In this document: positions 10,718-21,469 of the stretch, piece after piece
Position numbering within the stretch: position 1 is the first letter of the stretch
How the letters are laid out: every line of letters starts with the position of its first letter
Assembly (NCBI RefSeq): GCF_026230105.1
Contig: NC_079476.1
Span: 7,578,709 to 7,642,708 of the forward strand
Direction: 5' to 3'
Source of the DNA: Diorhabda sublineata
Lineage: Eukaryota > Arthropoda > Insecta > Coleoptera > Chrysomelidae
Length of the DNA stretch: 64,000 nt
Translations under genes and position numbers: made by a program
The notes under the pieces: generated by a model
The model's input: only the letters and a program-made list of their open reading frames with translations
Databases searched by the model: none
Told to the model about the DNA's origin: nothing

Positions 10718-12531
10718 CAGTGCTTTTCAGATAAAAGTATCCACCTTTATTTATTTTTTTAAATTACTTTTCATATTTTTTATGTAAAATTTGGATACTC
10801 CTCCTTGAGCTGATTTCAAAAATGTATAATACTTGTAGGTTAAAGTGGTTAGTTTATGAGATAAACAATTTTTCTTTTAAGAGCACAAATTTTACTTATT
10901 ATTTACTTTCACCTTATTTGCCTGTACTAAAATAGGTTGTACAACAGTTCAAACTCTTTAATCTTTTTAACTGTGCTATTTATTATGAAGTTACAATAAG
11001 TGTTCAAAATGAGTACCATTCACTTCCATACAATGGTATAATCTATTTTGAAATGCCTCTCTGACATTGCTTAATACGGCTGGATTTAATTGTCGACAGA
11101 TTCTGGTTGGGTAGCATAAACTTTTGTTTTTAAATACCCCCATAAAAAGAAGTCTAGGGGTGTTAAATCCGGTGACCTAGGTGGCCACTCCATCATCTGC
11201 CCCCTTCTACCTATCCAACGAGCGGGGAATGTTTCGTTTAAAAATTGTCGGACAGGCATAGCATAGTGTGGGGGAGCTCCGTCTTGTTGAAATACCAGTA
11301 AATCTTCGGAAAGGTTATCATCATTTTCTATTATTGTTGTAATACGTGGGTCAACCCCTTCCCTGAGTAACTCAAGATATGATTCACCATTTAAATTTCC
11401 GTTGATGAAGAAAGGTCCGACAATGTGGTCACCTAGGATACCACACCAAACGTTTAACTTTTGGGGATGTTGTGTATGGAATTCACGCATAATATGTGGA
11501 TCACTTTCAGCCCAATATCTACAATTATGCCTACTTACTAAGCCATTTAATGACCATGAGCATTCATCAGAAAAGCAAATATTGTTTAACAATTATGGAT
11601 TGTTATTGATAATTTGCGTCATTGATTCGCAAAACTCTAGACGACGATCAAAATCATCTTCATTCAACTCGTGCACCAACTTAACTTTTTATGTAGAACT
11701 CAGAAAACTGTAGAAGATGAAACACCGATCGCTCTATTTATTGTTGACAACGATTGGGGTTGTTGAGCCTCTAAGCTGACTTGCCCTAAAATTGCCACTT
11801 GGATTGCTTCGTTATTTACGAGTCCTTCTCGCTTATGCACTTTATTGTAAACAGACCCTGTTGTGGTAAATTTCTCCATCAGTTGAATTACATACTTATG
11901 AGTTGCATGTCTTCCGTCATGTAATTCGTTAAATATTCTAGCAGCAGCTCTTGCACAATTATTATTTTGGTAGTATAAACCTACAATTTCAATTCTTTCT
12001 TGCAAAGAGTAAACCATTTCAGAGAAACAAAATAAATAATGTATCAAATTACACTCAATAGTGACTACAAATTCTAGTTGACAATGTCAAACTTCAATAA
12101 AAAGTAGAGTTTTTTGTAGTTTGGATTTTTTAAGTAGAATAAATAGCACAGTTAAAAAGATTAAAGAGTTTGAACTGTTGTACAACTCATTTTAGTACAG
12201 GCAAATAAGGTGAAAGTAAATAATAAGTAAAATTTGTGCTCTTAAAAGAAAAATTGTTTATCTCATAAACTAACCACTTTAACCTACAAGTATTATACAT
12301 TTTTGAAATCAGCTCAAAGAGGAGTATCCAAATTTTACATAAAAAATATGAAAAGTAATTTAAAAAAATAAAGGGGATGCTGCTAGGGGTGAGGGGGTGG
12401 CTTTTCCAGTAAGTTTAAATAAGCCATAATGCTTGCCCCTTCCAACATAAATTGACGTGTTTTTGGATTTTTTCTAAATACCAGTATTACAAAAGTTATT
12501 AAAGGTGGATACTTTTATCTGAAAAGCACTG
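10718..12531 (-). mobile_element. Long-TIR mariner-like element, copy 1
   Basis: The ends are exact: CAGTGCTTTTCAGATAAAAG at 10718 and its inverse ending at 12531, each flanked by TA. The inverted arms are several hundred bp; the right arm holds an additional ~130-bp block (12377-12507, including GATGCTGCTAGGGGTGAGG) that the left arm lacks. Transposase is on the minus strand. The element sits inside the Helitron. A second copy with the same ends lies at 47205-49348. Confidence 0.85.
10991..12047 (-). pseudogene. Long-TIR mariner transposase, copy 1
   Basis: N-terminal helix-turn-helix: MVYSLQERIEIVGLYYQNN, CARAAARIFNELHDGRHATH, SLSTINRAIGVSSSTVF. Catalytic part: CFSDECSWSLNG (first Asp), LNVWCGILGDHIVGPFFING, VFQQDGAPPHYA (second Asp) and SPDLTPLDFFLWG (third Asp in PLD). 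I count 42 residues between the second and third Asp when PLD is used, longer than the 34 of classic mariner. Compared with copy 2 this copy has a CAA-to-TAA stop near 11595, a small deletion near 11690 and a ~45-bp deletion near 11090, so it is inactive. The C-terminus reads NGTHFEHLL then stop. Confidence 0.8.
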
Positions 12532-12664
12532 TATAAGAATGACGTTAGGCATTGTAATAAGTTTCTGATAAAAATTTTCATCAATAAGGTCTAATTTTTA
12601 CAGCTAATTTCCAAAAGTTTACATTTAAGACGTGGGACAGGACAACGTCTGTCGGGTCCGCTAG

Positions 12665-13179
12665 TATTTATAATAAAATTCTTATAAATCGAGTTAGATA
12701 ATAATAAGAAAAAGTGAAAATTTGATTTTACCTAATAACTAAGAAATAAATCTTTTTTGTGACTGAGGTGTTCATTTTTTCCGATAAAATATAAAGTAAA
12801 TAAAAGGTATGAAATAAAACTTTGATATATTATATGTTTCTGAAAAATTCGATAGCTGGACAATGATTTAAAAATACATTTTATTAAAGAAATACACATT
12901 TATTTTTTTTTGAATCAAAAAATTTATCACTGAGATTGTCGGTAGAAAAGTAGAACGTCCCATACAAATAGAATATTTTGATTTCTTTTATCAAAAGAAT
13001 CGTCTCGACAACTAAGATAATTGACATATGGTACAGTTATGATACAATTATTAGCTGTAACTACGACAACTTAACATTAACATGAACAAACTGTTTGGAT
13101 TACATACATTAAGAATTTATATTTTACCATATAGATCAATGTTTTTCAAATATTGGATCAAGCGTGGTAACTGTTTCAC
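12665..13179. other. No recognisable gene
   Basis: AT-rich spacer between the Helitron end and the retrotransposon relic; no family motif in any frame. Confidence 0.5.
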
Positions 13180-16064
13180 GTTATTTAAACTTACTAGGAG
13201 TGAACTTCCTAGCGCTTATTGGAGTATTGTGGACAACTTGTTAGTATGAGGTTGGTCATTGGTATTTTGCAGTGCTGACATCGGAAGGAGGATCGGAAGC
13301 GGCCAATAAATATCCGTGAGTCATTTGAGTATGCCTGATGCGTAGTTTGCGTATAATAACTGAGTCTCTACGACTCATGGGAGGTTGGTTTCTAAAGTCG
13401 CTGGACCGTTGAATTTCATGTAGTTTAGTGTTGCAGATTGTCCAATGGTTTGCCTATCGGTCGCGTATAGAACGTCTTAGGCTAGCTATGACATCATTGT
13501 GGATTTATATCAAGCCGCTGTGGAGGTGAATGAATATTCTGAATTATAGGGTATACTGGATATATTTGTCTAATGCAGTTCATTGATGCGAGCGAGTCTG
13601 TGCATATAGCTGATTGTTTTCATCAGGAGATGAGGAGTTCAAGGCTTGGAGGATTGCATATAATTCTCCAGTGTAGACGCTAACATATGATGGTAGACGG
13701 TATCGTTTTATTATTTGATGTGAATTAGCTACGGCACAACCTACGCCGACCTCAGATTTTGGTTGTTGCCTTTTTCAAGAAGGGACTATTTGAAATAGGT
13801 GGATATTGATATTGGATATGAGTGATGATAGGATTGCTGAAAGTGATTGGATTTTAGAAGCAAAATTATTGGTGCCAGATGAACGATTTATCAGAGAATA
13901 AACTGGATTATCAGGTTTTGTTGAAACTTTTGCACATTATAACATGAAAAATTGTTGTAGTCTTAACCAAAGAGGAGGTTTGTCGGATTCATAATAGATG
14001 CTTTTAGACGGATTCGACTTAAAAGCTCCAGGGCAAATTCTTAGAGCTGTATTCTGAACAGAATTGCGAGTTTTTAAATCAGATTTGCTTGTTGACGTGT
14101 GAAAAAAGCTTCCATAATCTAATTTGGAAAGAACGAGAGATTTTTAGACGTGTAGCAGTGAGTCAAAGTTATTAAAATGTTTGACCGTACCGCACAATTT
14201 TTTGTTATTTCTTTGATGTCATCCTTCCAGGTTAAGTTATTATCAAAGATAAGACCCAAAGTTTTTATAGAGTTATACAATGGAAGATATTCATTGTTCA
14301 ACTGTATTCCAAGAAGTATGTAGGATCTTGATATTTTATTGAATTTAATGATTTTTGAATTGGCGGCAAGAGAAGTGACAACGAGTTGAAAAGGATTCTG
14401 GCTAAGTTGATTCACTGCTTCCTGAATTAAGTTACATGTGGTTTGGTTGTTTTTACCACTGCAAAAGGTGATTATCTTCAGATAGTCTACATATACAGAG
14501 ATCTGAAGACCATATCATATCATTTATGGCTATTATGAAGAGCATTAGATTCTAGACCGATCCTTTTGACATGCCGTTATCTCGGTTGTGTGTTTCGAGA
14601 AAGTTTGGCCGTTAATAGATACCTGGAATGTTCTATCAATTAGGAAATGTTGTATGAAAGCTAAAATGTCACCTTGAAAGTTGTACTGGTTAAGTATTAT
14701 TGATTTTTACAGAGTAGCATAGGCACTTTCTATATCGAGTGTAACAGCTACAACCTGTTTTTTGAGGAGAGAGTCCGCAATGAATGTCTGTAGATGGGCA
14801 AAATTGTCTATAGTAGTGCGGTGTGGTCTGTATCCCGACTGAGCTGGATTGATTATTTTATGGTTTTCTAAGTGCCAATGTATACTTTTATTAATAATCT
14901 TTTCCATTATTTTAAACATTGTACATGTTAGATAGATGGGACGATATGAGTTGAGATCTGTTGATGGTGCTTGGTTTTACCACGGGAATTAATAGAACCT
15001 CGCCATTACGTTGGGAACTGATGTTTAGTCCAGATGGTGTTATCAGAGTGTTTCTCATTGGAAATTATTCTATAGGTAAATATAAGGAAAAAAGTTATAG
15101 TGAGCGATAGTTTACGCCCGGATTTCTGATCCACCAATAATAGGAAGCCATATTGAACGTCTTAGGTCTGAAATCGTCAATAATTAAAAATATAGCTTAA
15201 AGTTAAAATATTATTACAATTCATAAAATGAAAACAAATTATTTTCTTAATATTATCCAGAACGTAACACATGCCTACATTATTTTTGTTTTCATTTTCA
15301 TTCAGTAAAATAAAGATATTTTCAACTTGCATTTACTTTTTATTGAGGTTGTAAACATCATTCTCTTCAGAATTAAATTTTCTGTAAGTTTTATTTGAAA
15401 TTTTAATGCATTTATTAGGTATTTAACGAAATTATTTTACTCCAAACGTAAAGAAAGTGTAATTTGGAGTTTTGTATTTTACGTCAGTTAACGTAAAATC
15501 TATTTCAGTTACAGATCTGAGACGTATTTTATTCAATTTTTCATGTCAAAATACGTGTGGACCAAACAAATAAATTTTAATCACAATTTTAGAGCCGAGA
15601 CATTCAATATGGTGGATATTGGTGGATCAGGAATACGGGCTAAATCAATTGCTCACTATAACTCGCTTACGAAGCGTTTTTGGAAGTTTTGTTAAACCAA
15701 CTTTTTCCTTATATTTACCTATAGAATCATTTCCCGAGAGATTGGCGTGCTATTCCGAAGCAACCTGTATAATTCCAGTAGTTTAGTTGAAGGGATCAGT
15801 GTTAGATATTTTATAAAAATTAATGGTATATTGTCGGCAAAATTTTTGCACCAAGAAAGAGCGTAGATTAGTTCTTCGAATGAAAATGGTAGATTCAAGA
15901 ATTAAATGTCAGATGGGGAGATGGGGAGTGGAAGCTCGATTCGTTGGTTATGGTTTTTTATTATTATGGTTCTTTGGTCTTTATTTCTCTTAAATGAGAG
16001 CTATTGAATTCGCGATTTTCTGATTATCGGAAACAATATTATCATTAATGATCAGCGCTGGGCG
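13180..16064 (-). pseudogene. Jockey-like non-LTR retrotransposon ORF2 relic
   Basis: Reading down the minus strand: INDNIVSDNQKIANSIA (linker before the polymerase), FSFEELIYALSWCKNFADN, then after the inserted MITE NGEVLLIPVVKP, LNSYRPIYLTCTMFKIMEK, NPAQSGYRPHRTTIDNF, VTLDIESAY, ISVYVDYLKIIT (the YVDD active site mutated to YVDY) and LGLIFDNNLTWKDDI. Next comes the thumb region, SKLDYGSFFHTSTSKSDL and KPPLWLR, then an RNase H-like stretch KSEVGVGCAVA with YTGELYAILQAL, and TQMTHGYLLAASDPP near the end. This order fits the ORF2 of Jockey-clade elements; the endonuclease is missing. Stops and frameshifts are frequent. It would have reverse-transcribed its own RNA at a nicked target. Confidence 0.75.
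15061..15734. mobile_element. MITE with ~120-bp inverted ends, inside the Jockey relic
   Basis: The left end GAAATTATTCTATAGGTAAA and the right end (inverse of GGAAATGATTCTATAGGTAA) start arms that remain alignable through TCCTGATCCACCAATA-type sequence and CATATTGAA(C/T)GTCT, about 15061-15184 against 15585-15734. The right arm has a ~34-bp stretch (TTGGTTTAACAAAACTTCC) absent from the left. The centre is AT-rich and non-coding. The Jockey reading frame stops on one side and resumes on the other, so the MITE came later. I could not fix the target duplication. Confidence 0.7.
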
Positions 16065-16529
16065 TTATTATTTAAAGTTCGGTTAGGTTTAGGTTTTAAA
16101 GTACCTATAGTTTTTACATTATTGATACAAAATACAAAATTTACTAATTATTGGTTTCATGTATGAAAAGCCTCAATTATCAGGGTAACGGCTAGAAAGA
16201 TTTTTATAAATTTTTGTGCACAAGAGTCTTGTAATACGTAAGGTATTATGATGTTATCTTCATTGTTGTCAGATCTTTCTTTTTTCCGAAAAAATAATGT
16301 GTTTTTGGAAATTTTTAAGAAATATTTTTCATGTAATATTCTCCATACCTAAAGGCCATAATTTCGGAGTTTATAGCTACATTCACAGTATCTCCACCAA
16401 AGTTAAAATAAATATTGTACATTTAGATTGCTACGATTGAATAAATTCGTTTAATTTGGATATTTTCTAATAATTTATGTGCTAATACTAATCTCGTAAC
16501 AATGTCTAGTGTCAGTGAGTTAGTAAAAA
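16065..16529. other. No recognisable gene
   Basis: AT-rich junction between the retrotransposon relic and the mariner C-terminal fragment. Confidence 0.45.
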
Positions 16530-16647
16530 GTTCATGCCCAAAATTTTGTCCATTTACTTCAATACAACAAGCCCTGCGATTTTTAAAACTTTGCAATACA
16601 TTTGCAACATCCCTGACTATTTCTTTCGAAAAATTTAAGCCAACCAA
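16530..16647 (-). pseudogene. Mariner transposase C-terminal fragment
   Basis: The frame gives EIVRDVANVLQSFKNRRACC and IEVNGQNFGHEL, aligning with the end of the mariner-like transposases in this window (copy 2 at 47679: VLSNVREAFQNRLYHCMEVN, GTHFEHLL). It lacks the stop after the final motif. Its missing upstream part is probably the fragment at 18370-18775, separated by the Crypton. Confidence 0.6.
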
Positions 16648-16702
16648 AAAGCTGTAATATTTTATGTTTACCTAGCAACGATCAAATTTCAGCGATAATA
16701 CT

Positions 16703-16738
16703 GCACTAGTGCAAATTATCGATAATTTGCACTAGTGC
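16703..16738. repeat. 36-bp perfect palindrome beside the Crypton
   Basis: GCACTAGTGCAAATTATC followed immediately by its exact reverse complement, with no spacer. Each half begins with the shorter palindrome GCACTAGTGC. It lies about 50 bp beyond the Crypton stop codon. Confidence 0.9.
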
Positions 16739-16788
16739 CAAATTTTCGTCTAGGATTAATAAATATCATTTGGTTTTAATTTTATATT

Positions 16789-18047
16789 TTAAGAAAAGGA
16801 ACAATTACTGAAAATGCAATTAGAATATGCAACTTTACTGGAGGCCGACGATGGTGTTTCTATGCTGCTTCCACCACTTCTTATTGTTACTTCGCTACTG
16901 TCATTTCGCATTTTTTGTACAATTTACTCATGGTGTTCACTATTTACTTGGAGGTAACTCTTTATCGAGGCCTGATTTGAGTGTCCGGTAACCTTCATAA
17001 TTTGATTTTCTGAAACCCCAACCTTGGCAAGCTGAGTAACTGCCGCAGCACGGTTCGAGTGATTTGTCACTTTTATTCTTTTCGTGTCAATTCCTATAGC
17101 TTCCGCTGCATCTCTTGTCCACTTTGAAATTTCATTTCGTCCTACTGGACAATTGTTAAAAAAACCTTTTGGTGTTTCTTTCATCCATGATGGGTTTACA
17201 GTTAAGAAAAGACGATCGACCGTAATGTTTTCCTCTTTTTTCTTTCAACATTTTAACATGCCTGCAAAATTATAATGATAGATTGTTTGATATCATGCTT
17301 TACATTAAATACCTTATTGGGCATTTATCAGGCTCGGTGGTGTTTTGGACTAACCATCTTTTTTCTGTTAACCTATGACTCCCTCCTTGCGCTGTCTTAG
17401 AAAAAATAGGATTATAAGCTATGCGTCCTGTAGTGTTGCCGTAGTTGTCAAATTCTTCTTCAAAGTATATCAAAAGGCAATTACATGCTTCTCCACGTCA
17501 GTTCATATGAAGCAATATGAAAGAACTTGCGTTGAAGTCCGTCCGGAGTCGATTCGTCCCAAATGGAACACATTTTATCAATATCTTGTCCTGATAAGCT
17601 AGATGCACTTGTTTTTCTTTTTTCAGGACACTTTTGCAACTGCTTCCTTTTTGCGTCTCTCGCAGTTCTGGCGCATTTAAACGTTACATCTTTAAAAGGA
17701 TCGAAAATAATGTTAAACTCTTCATAACATTTTTGTTGCAAAATTTTCGCTACTGTATTCCAAAGTGTTTTGACAACATCTTCTTTATATTCTTCTCCAT
17801 CACTACGTCTCATGTTGAAAGCGAAATCTCTTAGAATTACGGCCAGCTGTGCGACAGAAGTTTTCTTGTTCAAGGTGTATTTTCGTTCATCACAAAATTG
17901 TTGAAACTGTCGCCACGCAGAATCTCTCGACTTTTTCGTATTCAGTGGGGTTAGTTTATCCACTGCGGCGTCTATTAATTGCGTGGAATTCTGCCCAAAA
18001 CGTAAACTCATTTTGAAATATTTTTTCACGAACAAAACTGTTGTCAA
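16789..18047 (-). CDS. Crypton-type tyrosine recombinase, nearly intact, one intron
   Basis: The frame starts MTTVLFVKKYFK (a second Met opens MSLRFGQNSTQ) and carries a SAM-like N-terminal domain: KKSRDSAWRQFQQFCDERKY, SVAQLAVILRDFAFNMRR. The first catalytic Arg is in ASYELTWR. A frameshift at that point leads to GRIAYNPIFSKTAQGGSHRL and TEPDKCPIR. A 51-nt GT-AG intron (17312-17262) joins CPIR to HVKMLKEK; one extra A then shifts into RLFLTVNPSWMKETPKGFF, SPVGRN-like CPVGRNEISKW and the core TNHSNRAAAVTQLAKVGVSE, IMKVTGHSNQASIKSYLQ, with His-x-x-Arg, His and the nucleophile Tyr. After NSEHHE a TAA interrupts, and the frame continues to VAYSNCIFSNCSFS and stop. Cryptons insert by site-specific recombination. 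Two frameshifts and one stop make this copy probably inactive but young. Confidence 0.78.
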
Positions 18048-18192
18048 TAAGTTACCGTAGATACCAATTCAATGCCAATATGATGATCGTCAACTACGGT
18101 ATAATTTAAAGAATAACAAATTTTAAACACAGAATTAAGTTTATTTTAAATTAAATTTTTCTCAGGAAATAGTCTGCCAAAATGCCCTCTCG

Positions 18193-18274
18193 TGCATGTC
18201 AAATTGTCTCATAATTTCCTCTCCTGCGCATTCGCGCACTCGAGAAAATTAAATTATCGACAATTTGACATGCA
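18193..18274. repeat. Inverted repeat upstream of the Crypton
   Basis: TGCATGTCAAATTGTC at 18193-18208 is exactly inverted at 18259-18274 around a 50-bp loop. It lies about 145 bp upstream of the recombinase start, opposite the palindrome at 16703, and might mark element ends or a promoter-proximal structure. Confidence 0.8.
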
Positions 18275-18369
18275 CTCGGGACATTAATATTGAATATTAA
18301 ATTCTTATCTCTGTGGTAATCCTCTCTTTTAATTTCTGAACATTGGCATGTTTTGTTTTAAAAACGAAA

Positions 18370-18775
18370 TTTTTAAAGTGACCCTACAGGAAATAGTCTA
18401 AAGGATTCATGTCGGATAATCGCGGGGACCTTTCGATAAAACCACGCTTTCCAATCCATCTTCTGGGAAACACGCATAGTGAGGTGGGGCATTATTTTGT
18501 TGTAGCCAAATATTGTCGTTTGGGATATTGTTATTGTCTGAAAATTTCTAATATTGAAGTTATTTTAAATGTTATTGCCAACTCAGAAATAATACTATTT
18601 TCCAATGAATCTAAATACGCCGGACAATTTAACTTGCCATAAATGAAAAAGGGACCAATTATTTTGTCGCCTATTATTCCAGCCCATACATTTGGTTTTT
18701 CGGGATATTGGGTGTGAGATTCACGCATCTAACGAGGATTGTTACGAGACCAGTATCTACAAATATGCCGATCTA
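18370..18775 (-). pseudogene. Mariner transposase middle fragment, split by Crypton
   Basis: Frames on the minus strand give RHICRYWSRNNPR, MRESHTQYPEKPNVWAGI, IGDKIIGPFFIYGKLN and, after a shift, QQNNAPPHYAC (second Asp replaced: QDGAPPHY expected) and SPRLSDMNPLDYFL (third Asp retained in PLD). It stops just where the C-terminal fragment at 16647 would begin. The N-terminal half is missing. Confidence 0.7.
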
Positions 18776-19964
18776 AGCATAAATTATTCTATGGAGGATT
18801 TTTCAAAAATGAATACTTTTCAACTTATTCGTGATTTAAATTTTGAATTTTTGTTACAAAAAAAGCATATTTTTAATCCATTACAAATAACTCAAAAACT
18901 AGAGATTTTATCCAAAGAACTGTGAGGCAGTTAAATATAGCTTTTAAAAAAATAAAAAGAATGTTTTTTTTGTGGTTATAAACTTACTACGAATCAGGTC
19001 ATGTTTTATTGAATATTTTGAAAAAAATGTTTTAAACACTTGCCTATCATTAAAAATAACTTAAAAATATGAGAGATGCGTTAAAACTGCTAGAGAACAA
19101 AAAGTTGTTTTTTTTTTATTAAAATTTTGTTTTTTTTTTTCACAATTAACAGAGATATAACCTTCCAAAGTTCACAGTAGCTTATGACTGTTACCTTTTT
19201 AGAATAATGTATTATAAATTTTCCTACAAAACGGTTTTTCAAATAAAACGCTAGAAAAATATCAATATTTTTAGTTTTATAAATAGGATCTTATTTTTTT
19301 TCAACTTTTTATATTAAGGGATTATTTTTAAAGGTGAAAAATTTCTGATAAAGAAACATTTGCGTTGAATACAATAAAAAGAACACTTCTAATATAAATT
19401 AAATAAGAGAGGTTTGGTTTTTGAGGGTTAAAATAAATTGATTATGGGCCTAAAAACATAAATTGAATTCTAAAATATCATGCGATCCCTATTTCATTTC
19501 TATAAATGCTTTTTTCAACTTTCTTAATGCTTTGAAAATTGAAAATTTGACAATAAGGGGTAGTTTTCACCTCTTAGAATAATTTGCACATATTAGCATA
19601 GGATAGATTTTGAAGTAAAGGATGAATAGAACTTAATTCCAAAATTTTACGCAAATCCGTTTCCTGATGGAATTCTGAGGTGATACTTTATTTTTACCAT
19701 TGTTCACTGGACTATTGGGAGGGTATCTGGAGTGTCTTGTCATATTCCAGTAGGATTGTCTTATTTTGGACAAGAAGGACACTGTAGCACAACCTTCTAT
19801 CTGTGTTATGATATCATTTTTAATCCAAATCTTAGTATGAAGGGAAATGGAATAAAACATGAAAAATTTATTTTTTATATATTTTATTCTTACAACTACG
19901 GATACACTGTACAAAATTTAAAATTGAGCTGTGTAAATTAAAAATCCTATTAAAAGTACCTAAA
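18776..19964. other. No recognisable gene; 3' flank of the host gene
   Basis: AT-rich, several homopolymer T runs (near 19108 and 19131). No repeats with clear ends and no coding motif. It immediately follows the stop codon of the GRXCR1-like gene (minus strand) and may include its 3' UTR. Confidence 0.5.
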
Positions 19965-20141
19965 TTATGAGCATGATCTACATTTCACTAAACCTACTTC
20001 GTCACAGTTCATACATTTTAGAGCTACGAACTCTGCCGTGAAGTGATTCCTATGCACAGATTTCTTGCTGCCTTTGCATATTTGACATGGAAGTAATCTG
20101 TAGCCTCCGCAAGTTTGACAGGTTGAACAAACGTCGAAACT
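19965..20141 (-). CDS. GRXCR1-like gene, terminal exon (cysteine-rich domain)
   Basis: After a TTTTTTTAG acceptor the exon reads SFDVCSTCQTCGGYRLLPC, QICKGSKKSVHRNHF, TAEFVALKCMNCDEVGLVKC and RSCS, then stop at 19965: 58 codons plus stop. The run of CxxC pairs (CSTC, CQTC, CQIC, CMNC, CRSC) is the C-terminal cysteine-rich domain of glutaredoxin domain-containing cysteine-rich proteins and should bind zinc. In the vertebrate relative GRXCR1 the protein works in actin-rich stereocilia; the insect role is less well known to me. The exon joins the previous one in phase 0. Confidence 0.9.
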   Translation of the reverse strand, partial: SFDVCSTCQTCGGYRLLPCQICKGSKKSVHRNHFTAEFVALKCMNCDEVGLVKCRSCS

Positions 20142-20847
20142 CTAAAAAAACATATCTTCAATTGTATGGGGAGATATGAAATGGGTAATCAAAATTTTTG
20201 ATGTGTCGTTGATAAAATAAACACGACACCAGAAATGGACAAATATTGAGAGACACAGATATTCTCAAATCCCAATTGATTTAGGAGGCTGAAGAATTTT
20301 ATCAACAACAAAATTTATGCAGGCTGGTACTGTTTTTTCAGAATTTAATGAACTATTATATAAATTTTGAATAGATTCCGCTATTGATTTTTTATCATAG
20401 CAGACGAGTATCGAATTTCCTTCGTTATAAAATTCTGACCTGACCTGCAGCTCTATTTTCGTGATTAATGCTGCTAGGCATTTTTAAATTCTTGAAAACA
20501 AGTCTATAGAAAACTACTTTGTGCAAAATCGGGACTATAGGGCAGATAAGAGAATTGTAATGGATCGAGGAACTCATACGTTTTACTTTGTTAGGTCGGA
20601 AATTGCTATACAAAAAAATATAATATAATAATAATCATTGATTAGATTGGGGATATATGTAAAAACTTGACTCGATCGTTCTAGCAAAAATGTAGGTACT
20701 TCAATGAAACTTACGCCGTCGGCACAATTGATTTAAGATAATTTGCTGAATTGTACAAAATTAAACAAAATGTCACTAATGGTTTATTAAAAATTAATCA
20801 ATATAGATGCGATTCAATCTATATGTTGAATTATGGTGTTAACTCAC
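20142..20847 (-). other. GRXCR1-like intron (last), no feature seen
   Basis: Flanked by a GTGAGT donor at 20847-20842 and an AG acceptor at 20143-20142. A minus-strand frame at 20425-20613 has no resemblance to a known family. Confidence 0.7.
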
Positions 20848-20913
20848 TTTGTATGGTTTAAGTATCCGTCTTAGTTCGCCAGTCTCGTTCAATCTTTCAA
20901 TTGTTTCAGCATC
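20848..20913 (-). CDS. GRXCR1-like gene, 22-codon internal exon
   Basis: The exon reads DAETIERLNETGELRRILKP then YK: the end of the glutaredoxin fold, with the typical 'GDA(E)T(I/V)ERLNE.GEL..(I/L)LKPYK' of the family. Acceptor TTTTTTTAG and donor GTGAGT flank it; both joins are phase 0. Confidence 0.88.
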
Positions 20914-21469
20914 CTAAAAAAAGATGAATAAATGTGAAATAAAATACTCATAAATAGATAAAAACTCATAATTTGAGGACTACCAAAATCCTTCAAATAG
21001 AAATGTTTGCAAATAACATTACATCCATCCTTTGCTGTGAATCACGGGTGGCTAGATCTTTAACCCTCCAATACTATCGTTTATTCACACTAACATAAGT
21101 ACTACCATGAGGTCACAAATAACAATTTTTTTTTAGAAAATCTGAAGTAATTTAACATTTTTTTGCAACTTGAATATTTGTATGGGTTTATAGAACACAC
21201 ATATTTAGTTTAAAGCAAATATTTTTGATAAGTTATGATACTAGGAAACAAAAATAACTCTGTTTCGATTTTATATTAAAGAAATATAGCTAATAAACTA
21301 GATTTTAAGTCTGGTAAAAAAGAAAATGTCTTCTTGTTAATGCGGTCATTAACGCTATCACCTTCACCTATAACAAAAAAAAATGGATTTCAAACTACAT
21401 AACAAAAAAATAACCATATTTGTAGCCACATCACAGTGATATCAAAATAAAAAAATATTGTACTAACCC

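Larger units (their letters stand above)
9378..12664 (+). mobile_element. Helitron, internally deleted, with nested mariner
   Basis: The 3' end is diagnostic: a short hairpin region (GGACAGGACAACGTCTGTCG) followed by GGTCCGCTAG at 12655-12664 and then T, as expected for a CTRR-terminated Helitron inserted between A and T. The 5' end is placed at A|TC near 9378, shortly before AAACGGCTGGACCGATTTTG, a phrase common at insect Helitron 5' regions. Plus-strand coding relics of the Helitron replication protein lie at 9974-10436. Most of the Rep and the whole helicase are missing, so it is non-autonomous. The mariner at 10718-12531 splits the body; removing it leaves about 1.47 kb. Confidence 0.7.

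Noticed and set aside
16075..16100. GGTTAGGTTTAGG resembling the insect TTAGG telomere repeat
   Set aside because: Only two imperfect units; expected by chance in AT-rich DNA.
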